From assembly GCA_019873645.1 (NCBI GenBank), contig JAIOAX010000004.1:1-64000 (forward strand): a DNA stretch of 64,000 nucleotides, read 5' to 3'. How positions within the stretch are numbered: the first letter of the stretch is position 1; the number at the start of each line of letters is the position of its first letter. The translations under genes and the position numbers were made by a program. The stretch comes from Chloroflexota bacterium. Its GTDB lineage: Bacteria; Chloroflexota; Anaerolineae; B4-G1; SLSP01. Positions 18,506 to 26,955 of this stretch are shown piece after piece. Under the pieces are notes generated by a model. It made no database searches, was not told where the DNA came from, and worked only from the letters and a program-made list of their open reading frames with translations.

Positions 18506-19909
18506 ATGGAAACGAACGGTGAGTACGGAGAACAGGAAATCCTGGGGGCAGCGCGTGTCGAAGGGCCGATTGTCGTCGTAGAAGGGATGCGCGGCGTCGG
18601 CTACGACGAAGTCGTCGAGATCATTGATGCCCAGGGCCGTGTGCGGCGGGGTCGGGTGCTGGAAGTCGGCGAGCAAGCCGCGGTCATCGAAGTTTTCGCC
18701 GGGACGACCGGGCTTTCTATTGAAGGCACCCGCGTCCGCTTCCAGGGGCATCCGATGCGGATTCCCGTCTCGCTGGAGATGTTGGGGCGCACCTTCGACG
18801 GCCTGGGGACGCCTATTGACGGCGGGCCGTTGCCGTTGGCTGACCGTTGGGCCGACATCAACGGGCAGCCCATCAATCCTACGGCGCGCGTCTATCCCCG
18901 TGATGTGATTCAGACCGGCATCTCGGCCCTCGACGGGATGAATGCTCTGGTGATGGGACAAAAACTGCCGATTTTCTCCGGCAGCGGTCTGCCGCACAAC
19001 CAGTTGGCGGCGCAGATCGTGCGCCAGGCTACCATTCTCTCCGCCGACAAAGAGGCGCAATCGTTTGCCATCGTCTTCGCGGCAATGGGCATCAAGCACG
19101 ATGTCGCGGATTTCTTCCGCGCGTCATTTACCAGCAGCGGCGCGCTCCTGCGCGTGGCGATGTTTCTCAATCTGGCGGACGACCCGCCCATCGAACGGCT
19201 CATCACGCCGCGCGCCGCGCTCACATTGGCCGAGTACCTGGCCTTCGAGAAAGGGCTGCATGTACTGGTGGTATTGACCGACATGACCAACTATTGTGAG
19301 GCGCTGCGGCAAATCTCCAACATTCGTGGTGAGGTGCCCAGCCGTAAGGGCTACCCCGGCTACCTCTACAGTGATTTGGCCTCGCTTTACGAGCGTACCG
19401 GTCGCATCAAGGGCAGCCCCGGCTCCATCACCCAATTGCCCATCCTCACCATGCCCAACGACGACATCACTCACCCCGTCCCCGACCTCACCGGCTATAT
19501 TACCGAGGGGCAGACGGTGCTCAGCCGTGAACTCTACCAGCAGGGCATTTACCCGCCGGTGGCCGTGTTGCCTTCGCTCTCGCGGCTGATGAAAGACGGC
19601 ATCGGCGAGGGGCGCACGCGCGGCGATCATGCGCACCTGGCGGCGCAGCTCTACGCGGCCTATGCGCACGTGCAGGATGTCCGCGCGCTGGCCTCGGTCA
19701 TCGGCGAAGAAGAGCTGACGCCGGTGGATCAAGACTACTTGAAATTTGGGCGCGCTTTTGAACGCGACTTCATCCACCAGGGGCCGACCGAGAACCGTTC
19801 CGTTGAGCAGACCCTGGACCTCGGCTGGCAGGTGCTTTCCCTGCTGCCGCGCGAGGAATTGACGCGCGTTTCAGAGGCCGAAATCGAGCGGTATTACCGG
19901 AAGGCGTGA
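18506..19909 (+). CDS. ntpB: V/A-type ATPase regulatory subunit B
   Basis: 467 residues. It has the B-type fold with [15 protein letters not shown] in place of a Walker A Lys, as expected for the non-catalytic subunit, and the arginine-finger region ([19 protein letters not shown]). Alternates with subunit A in the hexamer. A ribosome-binding site (GAGGAACG) lies before ATG 18506. Confidence 0.97.
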   Translation: METNGEYGEQEILGAARVEGPIVVVEGMRGVGYDEVVEIIDAQGRVRRGRVLEVGEQAAVIEVFAGTTGLSIEGTRVRFQGHPMRIPVSLEMLGRTFDGLGTPIDGGPLPLADRWADINGQPINPTARVYPRDVIQTGISALDGMNALVMGQKLPIFSGSGLPHNQLAAQIVRQATILSADKEAQSFAIVFAAMGIKHDVADFFRASFTSSGALLRVAMFLNLADDPPIERLITPRAALTLAEYLAFEKGLHVLVVLTDMTNYCEALRQISNIRGEVPSRKGYPGYLYSDLASLYERTGRIKGSPGSITQLPILTMPNDDITHPVPDLTGYITEGQTVLSRELYQQGIYPPVAVLPSLSRLMKDGIGEGRTRGDHAHLAAQLYAAYAHVQDVRALASVIGEEELTPVDQDYLKFGRAFERDFIHQGPTENRSVEQTLDLGWQVLSLLPREELTRVSEAEIERYYRKA

Positions 19910-19913
19910 TCCG

Positions 19914-20615
19914 ATGCCGCAGCAAATCGCCCCTACCCGCAGCAATCTGCTCCGCACCCGCCAGGCGCTCAAACTGGCGCGGGAAGGTCATGAAATTCTG
20001 GATAAAAAGCGGGAAGTTCTGACCACCGAACTCATCAGCCATGCCCACGAGGCGGTGATGCAACAGCGCCAGGTCTGGCAAAAGTTAGCGGACGCCTACC
20101 GTGCCCTGGTTGAGGCGCGGCTCTCGATGGGCCGTGAGCGTTTGGAATGGACAGCGCTGGCCGTGAATAAAACCGTCGAGGTGGAGATCAAACTACACAG
20201 CATTATGGGGGTCGTCATCCCGGCAGTTGAAGCGCATGGCGAACCGCCGGAGATGCCCTACGGCCTGGGGGATACCACCGTGGCGCTCGACGAAGCCGTC
20301 ACGCGCTTCCGCGAAGTGCTCGCCGAGATTCCCCGGCTTTCGGAGATGTTGACGACGGTATGGCGCCTGGCGCGGGAGCTGCAAAAGACGCAACGGCGCG
20401 TCAATGCCCTGCAATATATCTTCATTCCGCAATATGAGGCAACCATCAAATACATCGAAAGCGCGCTTGAAGAACGCGAGCGGGAGGAAACCTTCCGCCT
20501 CAAACGGCTCAAGTCCAAAGAAACCACCGCCCGGGTTGGGCCGCCCACCCGCGAGTACCAACAGCCCTATCGCGATATCGGCGGCGGAAAACCTACGTCT
20601 TACGAGTTCGGGTAG
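19914..20615 (+). CDS. ntpD: V/A-type ATPase central-stalk subunit D
   Basis: 233 residues beginning with the typical PTRSNLLRTRQALKLAREGHEILDKKREVL (shown here only as its start: PTRSNLLRTRQAL), and a long C-terminal helix with VNALQYIFIPQYEATIKYI. The two long helices form the rotor shaft inside the A3B3 hexamer. Starts four bases after ntpB. The last structural gene of the operon. Confidence 0.95.
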   Translation: MPQQIAPTRSNLLRTRQALKLAREGHEILDKKREVLTTELISHAHEAVMQQRQVWQKLADAYRALVEARLSMGRERLEWTALAVNKTVEVEIKLHSIMGVVIPAVEAHGEPPEMPYGLGDTTVALDEAVTRFREVLAEIPRLSEMLTTVWRLARELQKTQRRVNALQYIFIPQYEATIKYIESALEEREREETFRLKRLKSKETTARVGPPTREYQQPYRDIGGGKPTSYEFG

Positions 20616-20616
20616 G

Positions 20617-20645
20617 GTGAATAACGAATAACGAATTACGAATCA
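20617..20645. repeat. short AATAACGAATTACGAAT simple repeat
   Basis: Four imperfect copies of a 7-8-base word (GAATAAC, GAATTAC) lie in the gap between ntpD and the stress-protein gene. They are related to the array at 8548-8598. Confidence 0.6.
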
Positions 20646-20661
20646 CGTCCTGGAGGTGCCG

Positions 20662-21129
20662 ATGGAAGCGCGGAAAAGCCCGTTTACGCACATCGTCGTT
20701 CCTACCGATGGTTCGGAGACTTCGATTAACGCCGGAAAGCTGGCCATCAGTATTGCCGGCATGCGGCCGATGAAAATCACCTTCGTCTACGTGATTGACG
20801 CCCAGATGGCCGAAGAGGTTGCCCGCACGACGCGCCGGACGTTGGACGAGGTACGCGCGGAGTTCAGCAACAAGGCCGGCCACTACCTGGACTATCTGGC
20901 GCGTATGGCCGCTTACCAAGGCATAGCCACCACCCAGGTCGTCCGCTACGGCACCCCCTATATCGAAATCACCGAACTGGCACGCGAGGTCAATGCTGAT
21001 CTCATTGTCATCGGGCGCGTCGGCGGATTGGGAACGCAGCGGCTGGGACGCATCGGCAGTGTGGCCGAGCGGGTCATCGAGTATGCGCATTGTCCGGTGC
21101 TGACGGTACGCCATATCCCCCACAGTTGA
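20662..21129 (+). CDS. universal stress protein (UspA family)
   Basis: 155 residues from ATG 20662, with a strong ribosome-binding site (TGGAGGTG). The N-terminus VPTDGSETSINAGKLAI and the C-terminus IGRVGGLGTQRLGRIGSVAERVI give the ATP-binding type of Usp motif (G-x2-G-x9-G-S/T). Such proteins bind ATP and are made under energy or growth stress. Its position directly after the rotary ATPase genes, in the same direction, suggests co-expression and perhaps sensing of ATP state; that link is inference. Confidence 0.9.
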   Translation: MEARKSPFTHIVVPTDGSETSINAGKLAISIAGMRPMKITFVYVIDAQMAEEVARTTRRTLDEVRAEFSNKAGHYLDYLARMAAYQGIATTQVVRYGTPYIEITELAREVNADLIVIGRVGGLGTQRLGRIGSVAERVIEYAHCPVLTVRHIPHS

Positions 21130-21145
21130 GCTGCCGGAGGGACCG

Positions 21146-22666
21146 ATGAAACGCATACTCGGCTGGTTGCATCAGGTTCTGCTCAAGTTCTATGTCGAGC
21201 CGCTGAAGGAAACCCTCATTGATACCGGGCCGCTTGCGCCGGCACTGAAAATCCTGGTACGAGGCGGCTATGTCATCATCGGTTTATTGCTGGTTTTAAC
21301 GCTCGTCTTTGAGCTTATCGGAGCGCGGCTGCCGATGGTAGAGCTTCTGGCGTTTCAACAGGGCGAAGCCGTTTCGCAATTCATTCCCATCGCCGTGGTG
21401 GTGGTGAGCAGCTTCGGAGCGACGGTGGCCTGGGCATACATTATGACCGGCGCCACGGATTGCCGGCGGCGCATCTTTTTACCGGTATTGGGGCTTTTGG
21501 GGATGCAACTTTTCTTTATGACGTTTCCCAGCCTTTCCGGTCTGGCCGGCGCCTCGGGACTCCCTTTCATCCATGGCCTGCTCGCGTGTGGCAGCGCGCC
21601 GCTGCTCCTCTTGGGCGCGTTTGGCTTCTACATGGCTACCCACCGCCAGGCATATTGGCGCGATTATCCGCTTCTGGAATTTGGAGGCTGGATCACCATT
21701 ATGCTGTTTTACTTCATACAGCTATGGGTGGCTGCGCCGGATCGGGAAAGCGTTGCCGCGGCCATAGATACCTCATTCACCGTTACCAATTTCATGGTGA
21801 TGCCCTGGTGGTTCTTTTCCGGCCTGACCCTGGTGCATATTGCCCTCAATCTGGGCCATACACTGATGATTGCCCTGCGCCGACTATTACCCAACAGTCT
21901 GTTGCGGATTGCGGCCTTGTTCGTTGTGCTTGTCCACCCCACGGTTGTGCTCTTCGCCACGGCTTTCAGTCCTGACACCACATCACTGCCCGATTTCTTC
22001 ATTGCTCTGTTCATTGATGGGGTGCTGGCGCTCCCGTTGATGCTGCTTTTGCTCGTGCTGGCAATCGGGCGCCGCTGGAACACCAAGAACGCCGCTATGC
22101 TGTTGACGCTCAGCTCCGCCTTGCCCTTTTTCAGCGCCGGATTCACGCTGGCGCTCAAAGGTACGGAACTTTTCAATCTCATCGAGATCACTGCAGAACG
22201 CGCCAACACGGTTGCCCCGACGCTCATTTTTGTCGGCCTGATGGCCTACAACGTGCTCAGCATGGGTTCCGCTTTCGCCAACCGGGACGGTCAGTTCGCT
22301 CCCCGCAGTGGACGCGCGTTGCTGGGTCTGGGAGCGGCCATCCTCATCACCAGCGGCGCACTCTTTTCCGCCCAAACCCGTGATGCGACCGGCGCGTTAA
22401 ATGAGGATTTCAAAAGCGCCGTGGATGCCTTTTTCACCCTGGGGGTTTTCTTTCTCGGACTGCCCTATCTTGTCTGGACAATCTGGAAGCACCGGGAGAG
22501 ACTTTCCGGGGATGACGAAAAACTCAAAGACGTGGTCCCCGTGCTGGCCCCGCTGGAAGGGCGACTGGGACGCAAAACCAGGATCGCGCTGACCATCGGC
22601 GCGATTTTCCTAGCGCTGTTCGTTTGCCTTTTGGGAATGGTGCTCATTTCACCGCCACAGTTTTGA
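21146..22666 (+). CDS. polytopic membrane protein of unknown function
   Basis: 506 residues with about 13 hydrophobic segments and no signal peptide cut. A ribosome-binding site (CCGGAGGG) precedes ATG 21146, 16 bases after the stress-protein gene. No known transporter or enzyme motif was recognised. Conserved-looking charged residues within the membrane part include HQAYWRD and RR near LGHTLMIALRRLLPN. The general look (Trp/Phe-rich helices such as FMVMPWWFFSGLTLVHIALNLGH, with several His) resembles heme- or cytochrome-associated membrane subunits, but this is only an impression. Last gene of the ATPase transcription unit. Confidence 0.7.
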   Translation: MKRILGWLHQVLLKFYVEPLKETLIDTGPLAPALKILVRGGYVIIGLLLVLTLVFELIGARLPMVELLAFQQGEAVSQFIPIAVVVVSSFGATVAWAYIMTGATDCRRRIFLPVLGLLGMQLFFMTFPSLSGLAGASGLPFIHGLLACGSAPLLLLGAFGFYMATHRQAYWRDYPLLEFGGWITIMLFYFIQLWVAAPDRESVAAAIDTSFTVTNFMVMPWWFFSGLTLVHIALNLGHTLMIALRRLLPNSLLRIAALFVVLVHPTVVLFATAFSPDTTSLPDFFIALFIDGVLALPLMLLLLVLAIGRRWNTKNAAMLLTLSSALPFFSAGFTLALKGTELFNLIEITAERANTVAPTLIFVGLMAYNVLSMGSAFANRDGQFAPRSGRALLGLGAAILITSGALFSAQTRDATGALNEDFKSAVDAFFTLGVFFLGLPYLVWTIWKHRERLSGDDEKLKDVVPVLAPLEGRLGRKTRIALTIGAIFLALFVCLLGMVLISPPQF

Positions 22667-22719
22667 GGCCCGGAACTTACGCAGACCGGCGGTTTTTTTA
22701 CCACAGAGCACACAGGGAA

Positions 22720-23424
22720 TTAACGCACACACGCCAGCCAGGCCGGCAGAGCGTCGAGTAACCGCGTCATGACCCGCCGCGCCTGCGCCTTGAAAAATGC
22801 TACGGAACCATCGTAAGCCTCGCCGCCATCCGGCCCCACCAGATCGGTCACACCGCGCAAGATAAGGCAACGCACGCTGTTGCGCGCCGCAACATAGGCA
22901 ATCGCGCCGGATTCCCAATCACCGGCCACCGCGCCGAAGCGCGCCTGCAAGACAGGCACTTCCTCTGCCACCAGGTCGCGGTCTCCAGAAAGCAACAGGC
23001 CGCGATGCACAGGCATGGGGTAAGGCTCCGCCAGCCACGATAAATCCAGGCGGGTTGTGTAATGCGCCAGCGCCGCGTCGGCATCCCCCATCTGCTCGAT
23101 GATGTCATAGACAAGCGTGCATTCAGCGAGCACGACTGCCTCGCGCGCAATCGCGCCCTTGAAGCCGCCGCATGTCCCCAAATTGACGATGAGCTGGGGC
23201 TGCCAGCGATCAACCACATACTGCGTCGCTGCAGCGGCCGCGATCTTACCCCATCCTTCATGAAAAAAGAGCACCGTCTCCATCTGTCCGTTGACCTCAA
23301 CCGGCGCAGTACACCACTCTCCATACGGTGAGGTATGCAGCCCCCTATGCGCCACTGCCTCACGCACGACATCCCATTCCTGCCCTGCCGAAACCACCAC
23401 GGCAACCCGAATTTTTTCGTCCAC
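22720..23424 (-). CDS. nucleoside phosphorylase / MTA-SAH nucleosidase family protein
   Basis: 234 residues from GTG 23424, with AAGGAGA seven bases upstream. The fold is shown by IVNLGTCGGFKGAI and GDWESGAIAYVAARN, the latter equivalent to the M-E-x-A-A segment of MTA/SAH nucleosidases and purine nucleoside phosphorylases, followed by LRGVTDLVGPDGGEAYD. It should cleave the glycosidic bond of a purine nucleoside such as methylthioadenosine or S-adenosylhomocysteine; the exact substrate is not fixed by sequence. It points toward the end of the ATPase operon, with about 50 bp between them. Confidence 0.85.
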   Translation of the reverse strand: MDEKIRVAVVVSAGQEWDVVREAVAHRGLHTSPYGEWCTAPVEVNGQMETVLFFHEGWGKIAAAAATQYVVDRWQPQLIVNLGTCGGFKGAIAREAVVLAECTLVYDIIEQMGDADAALAHYTTRLDLSWLAEPYPMPVHRGLLLSGDRDLVAEEVPVLQARFGAVAGDWESGAIAYVAARNSVRCLILRGVTDLVGPDGGEAYDGSVAFFKAQARRVMTRLLDALPAWLACVR

Positions 23425-23435
23425 AGGTATCTCCT

Positions 23436-23520
23436 TTTAAGAATCGGCGAATGAAAGAATCAGCGAATGAAAGAATCAGCGAATGAGAGAATCAGCGAAT
23501 GAGAGAATCAGCGAATTAGA
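23436..23520. repeat. simple-sequence array (GAATCAGCGAATGA units)
   Basis: About five copies of a 16-17-base unit, GAATCAGCGAATGAGA, with a few substitutions. It is the reverse complement of the words in the array at 1531-1711 (GATTC, ATTCGC) and shares AATCAGCGA with the array at 50605-50705. It separates the divergent nucleosidase and CYTH-CHAD genes and lies just upstream of both. Confidence 0.85.
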
Positions 23521-23563
23521 AGTATACTCGAAAACAAAAAACTCATTACTCATTACTGGTTAC

Positions 23564-23591
23564 TTGTGACTCCCCAAGAAACCCGTATAAT
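23564..23591 (+). promoter_or_regulatory. predicted promoter for the CYTH-CHAD gene
   Basis: TTGTGA (23564-23569), 16 bases, TATAAT (23586-23591). The transcript would start near 23598, about 23 bases before ATG 23621. Confidence 0.55.
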
Positions 23592-23620
23592 GAGAAATGA
23601 AACTGCCGCAGGAAGGTGCT

Positions 23621-25207
23621 ATGGAAATCGAGGCCAAGTTCACCGTACAGGACGCCCAGGTCTACGCGCAGTTGCGGACGCTGGATTCGCTGGGACGTTT
23701 CACGCTTGCGGCAGGCCACACCCATGAAATCCATGATGCCTATTTCGATACCCCTGATCTTAGCCTCTTGCAGGCGGGATACGCCTGTCGCCAAAGAATC
23801 CAGGATGGGCAACACCTGCTTACGTTAAAAGCCCGGCATGGCGTCTCCGGTGCGGTGCACCGCCGCGCGGAATGGGAAATGTGCCTGCCGGCAACAGCAG
23901 AGATGCCCCCGCCGCCGGAAAGCCTGCCTGACGACGTCTGCCGGCAACTACTGGCGCTGACCGAAAACGCGCCGTTGAAGCCCCTCTTCAGCCTCAAACA
24001 GCAACGCTATGCGCGCCCCGTGCAACGGGACCGGCATCTGGTCGCCGAAATGAACCTGGATACGGCGACGTTATGTTGCGCCGGCAGCGAGCGATCGTTT
24101 ATGGAATTGGAAGTCGAATTGCAAGGTGAAGGCAATGAAGCCGACCTGGCGGCTATGCTGGCCTGCCTGACCGCCATCCCCGGCCTAGCGCCTCAACCCC
24201 TTTCAAAATTCGAGCAAGGTCTGGCCATGCTCCGCGATGCACCGCCCGGCCTCACGCCGGAGGATACCATCGCCGAAGCCGCACGCAAGACGCTGCGCCT
24301 TCACCTGCTGCGGATGATGCTCAACGAGGAAGGCACACGCACCGGCAAAGCCCCCGAGAGCTTGCACGATATGCGCGTCGCCACCCGCCGCATGCGCACG
24401 GCGTTCCGCGTTTTTGCCGCCGCGCTCAACCTCGAAACCCTGGGCCCTCATCTTAAGGACCTGCGGCGTACCGGCCGCACGCTGGGCCGTGTCCGCGACC
24501 TGGACGTTTTCCGCGAGAACGCACAGGCTTATCTGGAGACATTCGCCAAAGGGTCGCAACCCGATTTGACGATGCTGCAACAGGCCTGGGACGCCGAATA
24601 CGAGCACGCGCGGACGGCACTGCTGAAATACCTCGACGGGTCACGCTATGCACGCTTCAAACGTGAATTCGCGCTCATGCTCGCAGCCCCCTTCCCCGCG
24701 TCGGCCATCAGCCTGCCCTATGCAGCGCGTGTCACAGCCGAGGCTGTACCGGAACTCATCCGCGAGCGGTTGGCCGAGTTCTACACATCCCAAATGCGGC
24801 TCGCGCAGCCGGAGGCCGCACTGACCGACTACCACCGGATGCGCATCGTCACCAAAAATCTGCGCTACACACTGGAATACTTCCGCGAGGTGCTCGGCGT
24901 CGAGGCCGAACAGGCGATTGCCGAGTTAAAAACGCTGCAAAACCACCTGGGCGCGCTGCAAGACGCCGTCGTCGCCAGCACCCACCTGCACCATGTCCTG
25001 GCCTGGGGAACGTGGACGCCACCAGCCGACGCTAACCTGCGCTGGTGCAAACAACCCGCCGCTGCGCCTGATGTCGCCGCGTATCTGGCTTTTCAGCAAG
25101 CGGAAATCCGTCGCCTGGTCGGCGCTTTTCCTGAGGCCTGGAAACGCCTGGAATGCGCCGGCTTTGAAGCGTTGATTGCCAGTGCCATCGCGGCGCTACG
25201 CGCTTAA
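23621..25207 (+). CDS. CYTH-CHAD protein (triphosphate tunnel enzyme plus polyphosphate-binding domain)
   Basis: 528 residues. ATG 23621 has a GGAAGG site; an ATG at 23597 would sit at the predicted transcript start. The CYTH domain (1-200) opens with MEIEAKF, the E-x-E-x-K signature of triphosphate tunnel enzymes, and has the alternating Arg/Lys/Glu strands of the tunnel; such enzymes hydrolyse tripolyphosphate or inorganic triphosphates. The CHAD domain (about 215-515) has paired His/Arg-rich helices, SLHDMRVATRRMRTAFRVF and YHRMRIVTKNLRYTLEYF, known to bind polyphosphate. It stands directly before adenylate kinase and the polyphosphate kinases, which fits a role in polyP handling or granule targeting. 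Confidence 0.93.
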   Translation: MEIEAKFTVQDAQVYAQLRTLDSLGRFTLAAGHTHEIHDAYFDTPDLSLLQAGYACRQRIQDGQHLLTLKARHGVSGAVHRRAEWEMCLPATAEMPPPPESLPDDVCRQLLALTENAPLKPLFSLKQQRYARPVQRDRHLVAEMNLDTATLCCAGSERSFMELEVELQGEGNEADLAAMLACLTAIPGLAPQPLSKFEQGLAMLRDAPPGLTPEDTIAEAARKTLRLHLLRMMLNEEGTRTGKAPESLHDMRVATRRMRTAFRVFAAALNLETLGPHLKDLRRTGRTLGRVRDLDVFRENAQAYLETFAKGSQPDLTMLQQAWDAEYEHARTALLKYLDGSRYARFKREFALMLAAPFPASAISLPYAARVTAEAVPELIRERLAEFYTSQMRLAQPEAALTDYHRMRIVTKNLRYTLEYFREVLGVEAEQAIAELKTLQNHLGALQDAVVASTHLHHVLAWGTWTPPADANLRWCKQPAAAPDVAAYLAFQQAEIRRLVGAFPEAWKRLECAGFEALIASAIAALRA

Positions 25208-25262
25208 GACGTGAAATGTGAAACGTAAAACGTGAGATTGTTTTACCTTTACGTTTTGCAAT
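25208..25262. repeat. AACGT-rich simple repeat before adk
   Basis: The 97-bp gap between the CYTH-CHAD gene and adk holds imperfect copies of GTGAAACGTAAAACGT-like words and their reverse complement (TTTACGTTTT), so the strand can fold back on itself around 25225-25257. It may act as a weak terminator or attenuator; similar AACGT words recur at 30325-30350, 31707-31745 and 57077-57095. Confidence 0.5.
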
Positions 25263-25304
25263 AAAAGCATTAGCTCAATAAAAAACCAATGGAGGAGAAT
25301 GATT

Positions 25305-25967
25305 ATGGCTACAAACCCGAAATTTGTGATTCTGCTTGGCCCGCCCGCCGCCGGTAAAGGCACACAGGCCACCCGCCTGAGCGAACATCTGCAATTGCCG
25401 CATGTTGCCAGTGGGGACCTGTTCCGCTATAACCTCAAGAACCAGACCGAACTGGGGCGCAAAGCCAAAGCCTACATGGATCAGGGTGTGCTGGTGCCCG
25501 ACGACATCACCATTGCGATGGTGCTCGACCGCTTGAGCCAACCGGATTGCACCGTTGGCGCGCTCCTCGATGGCTTCCCGCGCACACTGGCGCAGGCCGA
25601 GGCGCTGGATAAGGCGTTGGCCGAAAAAGGGCTGGCGATCAACGGCGTGCTCAATATCAGCGTGCCGGATGAAGAGTTGATCGAGCGGGTGACCGGCCGA
25701 CGCCTGTGCCGCACCTGCGGTGAACCCTATCATATCAAGTTCAATCCGCCCAAGCGGGCAGGCATCTGCGACAAAGACGGCGGCGAGCTGTATCAGCGGG
25801 ACGACGACACCGAGGCCACCGTCAGGAACCGCCTGCGGGTGTACTGGGAACAGACCAGCCCGCTCATCGGCTACTACCGCGATAAGGGCATCTTGGTAGA
25901 CATTGACGGCGCGCAATCCATAGACGCCGTAACCGAAGCCCTGAAGGCTGCCGTCGCCGGGCTGTAA
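25305..25967 (+). CDS. adk: adenylate kinase, zinc-binding long form
   Basis: 220 residues. ATG 25305 lies seven bases after GGAGGAG; an ATG at 25299 is too close to it. Catalyses ATP + AMP = 2 ADP in the cytoplasm. P-loop GPPAAGKGTQ at 12-21, NMP-binding ASGDLFR, LLDGFPRT at 88-93, and a long LID with C135-x2-C138 and C155-x2-D158, i.e. the Cys3-Asp zinc site known from Bacillus subtilis. Between CHAD and PPK2 genes, it could regenerate AMP/ADP for the polyphosphate kinases. It is not next to the ribosomal protein genes where adk often sits. Confidence 0.97.
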   Translation: MATNPKFVILLGPPAAGKGTQATRLSEHLQLPHVASGDLFRYNLKNQTELGRKAKAYMDQGVLVPDDITIAMVLDRLSQPDCTVGALLDGFPRTLAQAEALDKALAEKGLAINGVLNISVPDEELIERVTGRRLCRTCGEPYHIKFNPPKRAGICDKDGGELYQRDDDTEATVRNRLRVYWEQTSPLIGYYRDKGILVDIDGAQSIDAVTEALKAAVAGL

Positions 25968-26012
25968 AAACGTGCTTAAGACTATCCAACTACCAGACTA
26001 AAGACTAACGGT

Positions 26013-26813
26013 ATGTTAGAAAGCGTGGATCTCGAGCAGAAAGTGCGCAAGTGCGCCTACAAAAAGCAGCGTCCGGCGTTGCAGCAACGCCTGTACGCCT
26101 TGCAAATCGCCTGTCGGGACGCCGGCATCCCCACCCTCATCCTCTTTGAGGGTTGGGATGCCGCCGGCAAGACCGCAGCGCTGAAAACGCTGACCCGCAA
26201 GCTCGATCCGCGCCATTTCACCATCCATGATATTCAGCCGCCACGCACCTACGAAAGCCGCATGCCGTGGCTCTGGCGCTTTTGGCTCCAGATTCCCCGC
26301 TACGGCGATATGGCCGTCTTCTACCATAGCTGGTACCGGCGCGTGCTGATCGAGCGCGTCGAAGGCGGGCTGCCCAAACAGGATTGGCACCGTGCCTACC
26401 GCGACATCAGCAGCTTTGAGCGCACCCTGGCCGATGATGGCTATGTCATCATCAAGTTCTTCTTCCACATCACTCAGGAGGAACAGGCGCGGCGGCTCCG
26501 CGAGCTGCAAAGCGATCCTCTATCAAGCTGGCGCGTGCTGCCGGAACACTGGGAACGCCATGCCCGGTATGCGGAGTATATGACCGCCATCGAAGACATG
26601 TTGAAACGTACCGACGTTCCCGGCGCCCCCTGGACCATCATCCCGGCGACCGACGAACGCTGGGCGCGCCTCGCCACGCTCCAAACCGTCATCCGGCGGC
26701 TTGAGGACGCGCTTCAGGCACGCGGACAAACTTTGCCGCCGCCAGACAGCCACGCTGAAAAAGACAACGTTTCAGATGAATCACGCATTTTTCTATCAGC
26801 AGACATCATGTGA
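26013..26813 (+). CDS. PPK2-family polyphosphate kinase, with altered second motif
   Basis: 266 residues. PPK2 enzymes move phosphate between polyphosphate and AMP, ADP or GDP. Walker A is FEGWDAAGKT at about 45-54, and MPWLWRFW and RVLIERVEGG are typical of the domains found in tandem polyphosphate:AMP phosphotransferases. The second nucleotide/Mg motif, usually F-D/N-R-S-W-Y-x-R, reads FYHSWYRR here (104-111): the acidic/amide residue and first Arg are replaced by Tyr and His. This may lower or abolish catalysis. The last residues (ADIM) and the stop codon lie inside a 125-bp dispersed repeat, so the C-terminus may have been changed by that insertion. No good ribosome-binding site is visible before ATG 26013. 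Confidence 0.9.
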   Translation: MLESVDLEQKVRKCAYKKQRPALQQRLYALQIACRDAGIPTLILFEGWDAAGKTAALKTLTRKLDPRHFTIHDIQPPRTYESRMPWLWRFWLQIPRYGDMAVFYHSWYRRVLIERVEGGLPKQDWHRAYRDISSFERTLADDGYVIIKFFFHITQEEQARRLRELQSDPLSSWRVLPEHWERHARYAEYMTAIEDMLKRTDVPGAPWTIIPATDERWARLATLQTVIRRLEDALQARGQTLPPPDSHAEKDNVSDESRIFLSADIM

Positions 26814-26921
26814 GTGACATGCTCAACCCAGGATGAAAATGTATGTCAACGGATTCAACGGATTTGAACGGATTAGCTTTCAATTGTCACATAAATCTGC
26901 TCAATCCGCTTAATCTGCTGA
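26795..26921 (+). repeat. dispersed 125-bp repeat, copy A (full length)
   Basis: This copy shares its whole length with 45855-45979: ATCAGCAGACATCATG at the left, a run of three AACGGAT words in the middle, then ATAAATCTGCTCAATC and CTTAATCTGCTGA at the right. The ends are short inverted repeats (TCAGCAGA / TCTGCTGA). It overlaps the last 19 bases of the upstream PPK2 gene and fills the gap to the next one. Partial copies are at 55975-56012 and perhaps 110-152. There is no open frame in it. Confidence 0.85.
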
Positions 26922-26955
26922 CAGGATTTCAATTCGATTGTGCAGGCAGAAGAGT

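Noticed and set aside
22640..22719. Terminator with a T run after the polytopic membrane protein gene
   Set aside because: A run of seven T follows GGCGG, but the possible stem (GCCCGG/CCGGC) is weak, so I did not list it.
26013..26813. Treating the first PPK2 as a pseudogene
   Set aside because: Walker A and most of the fold are intact, the frame is complete, and only the second motif differs.
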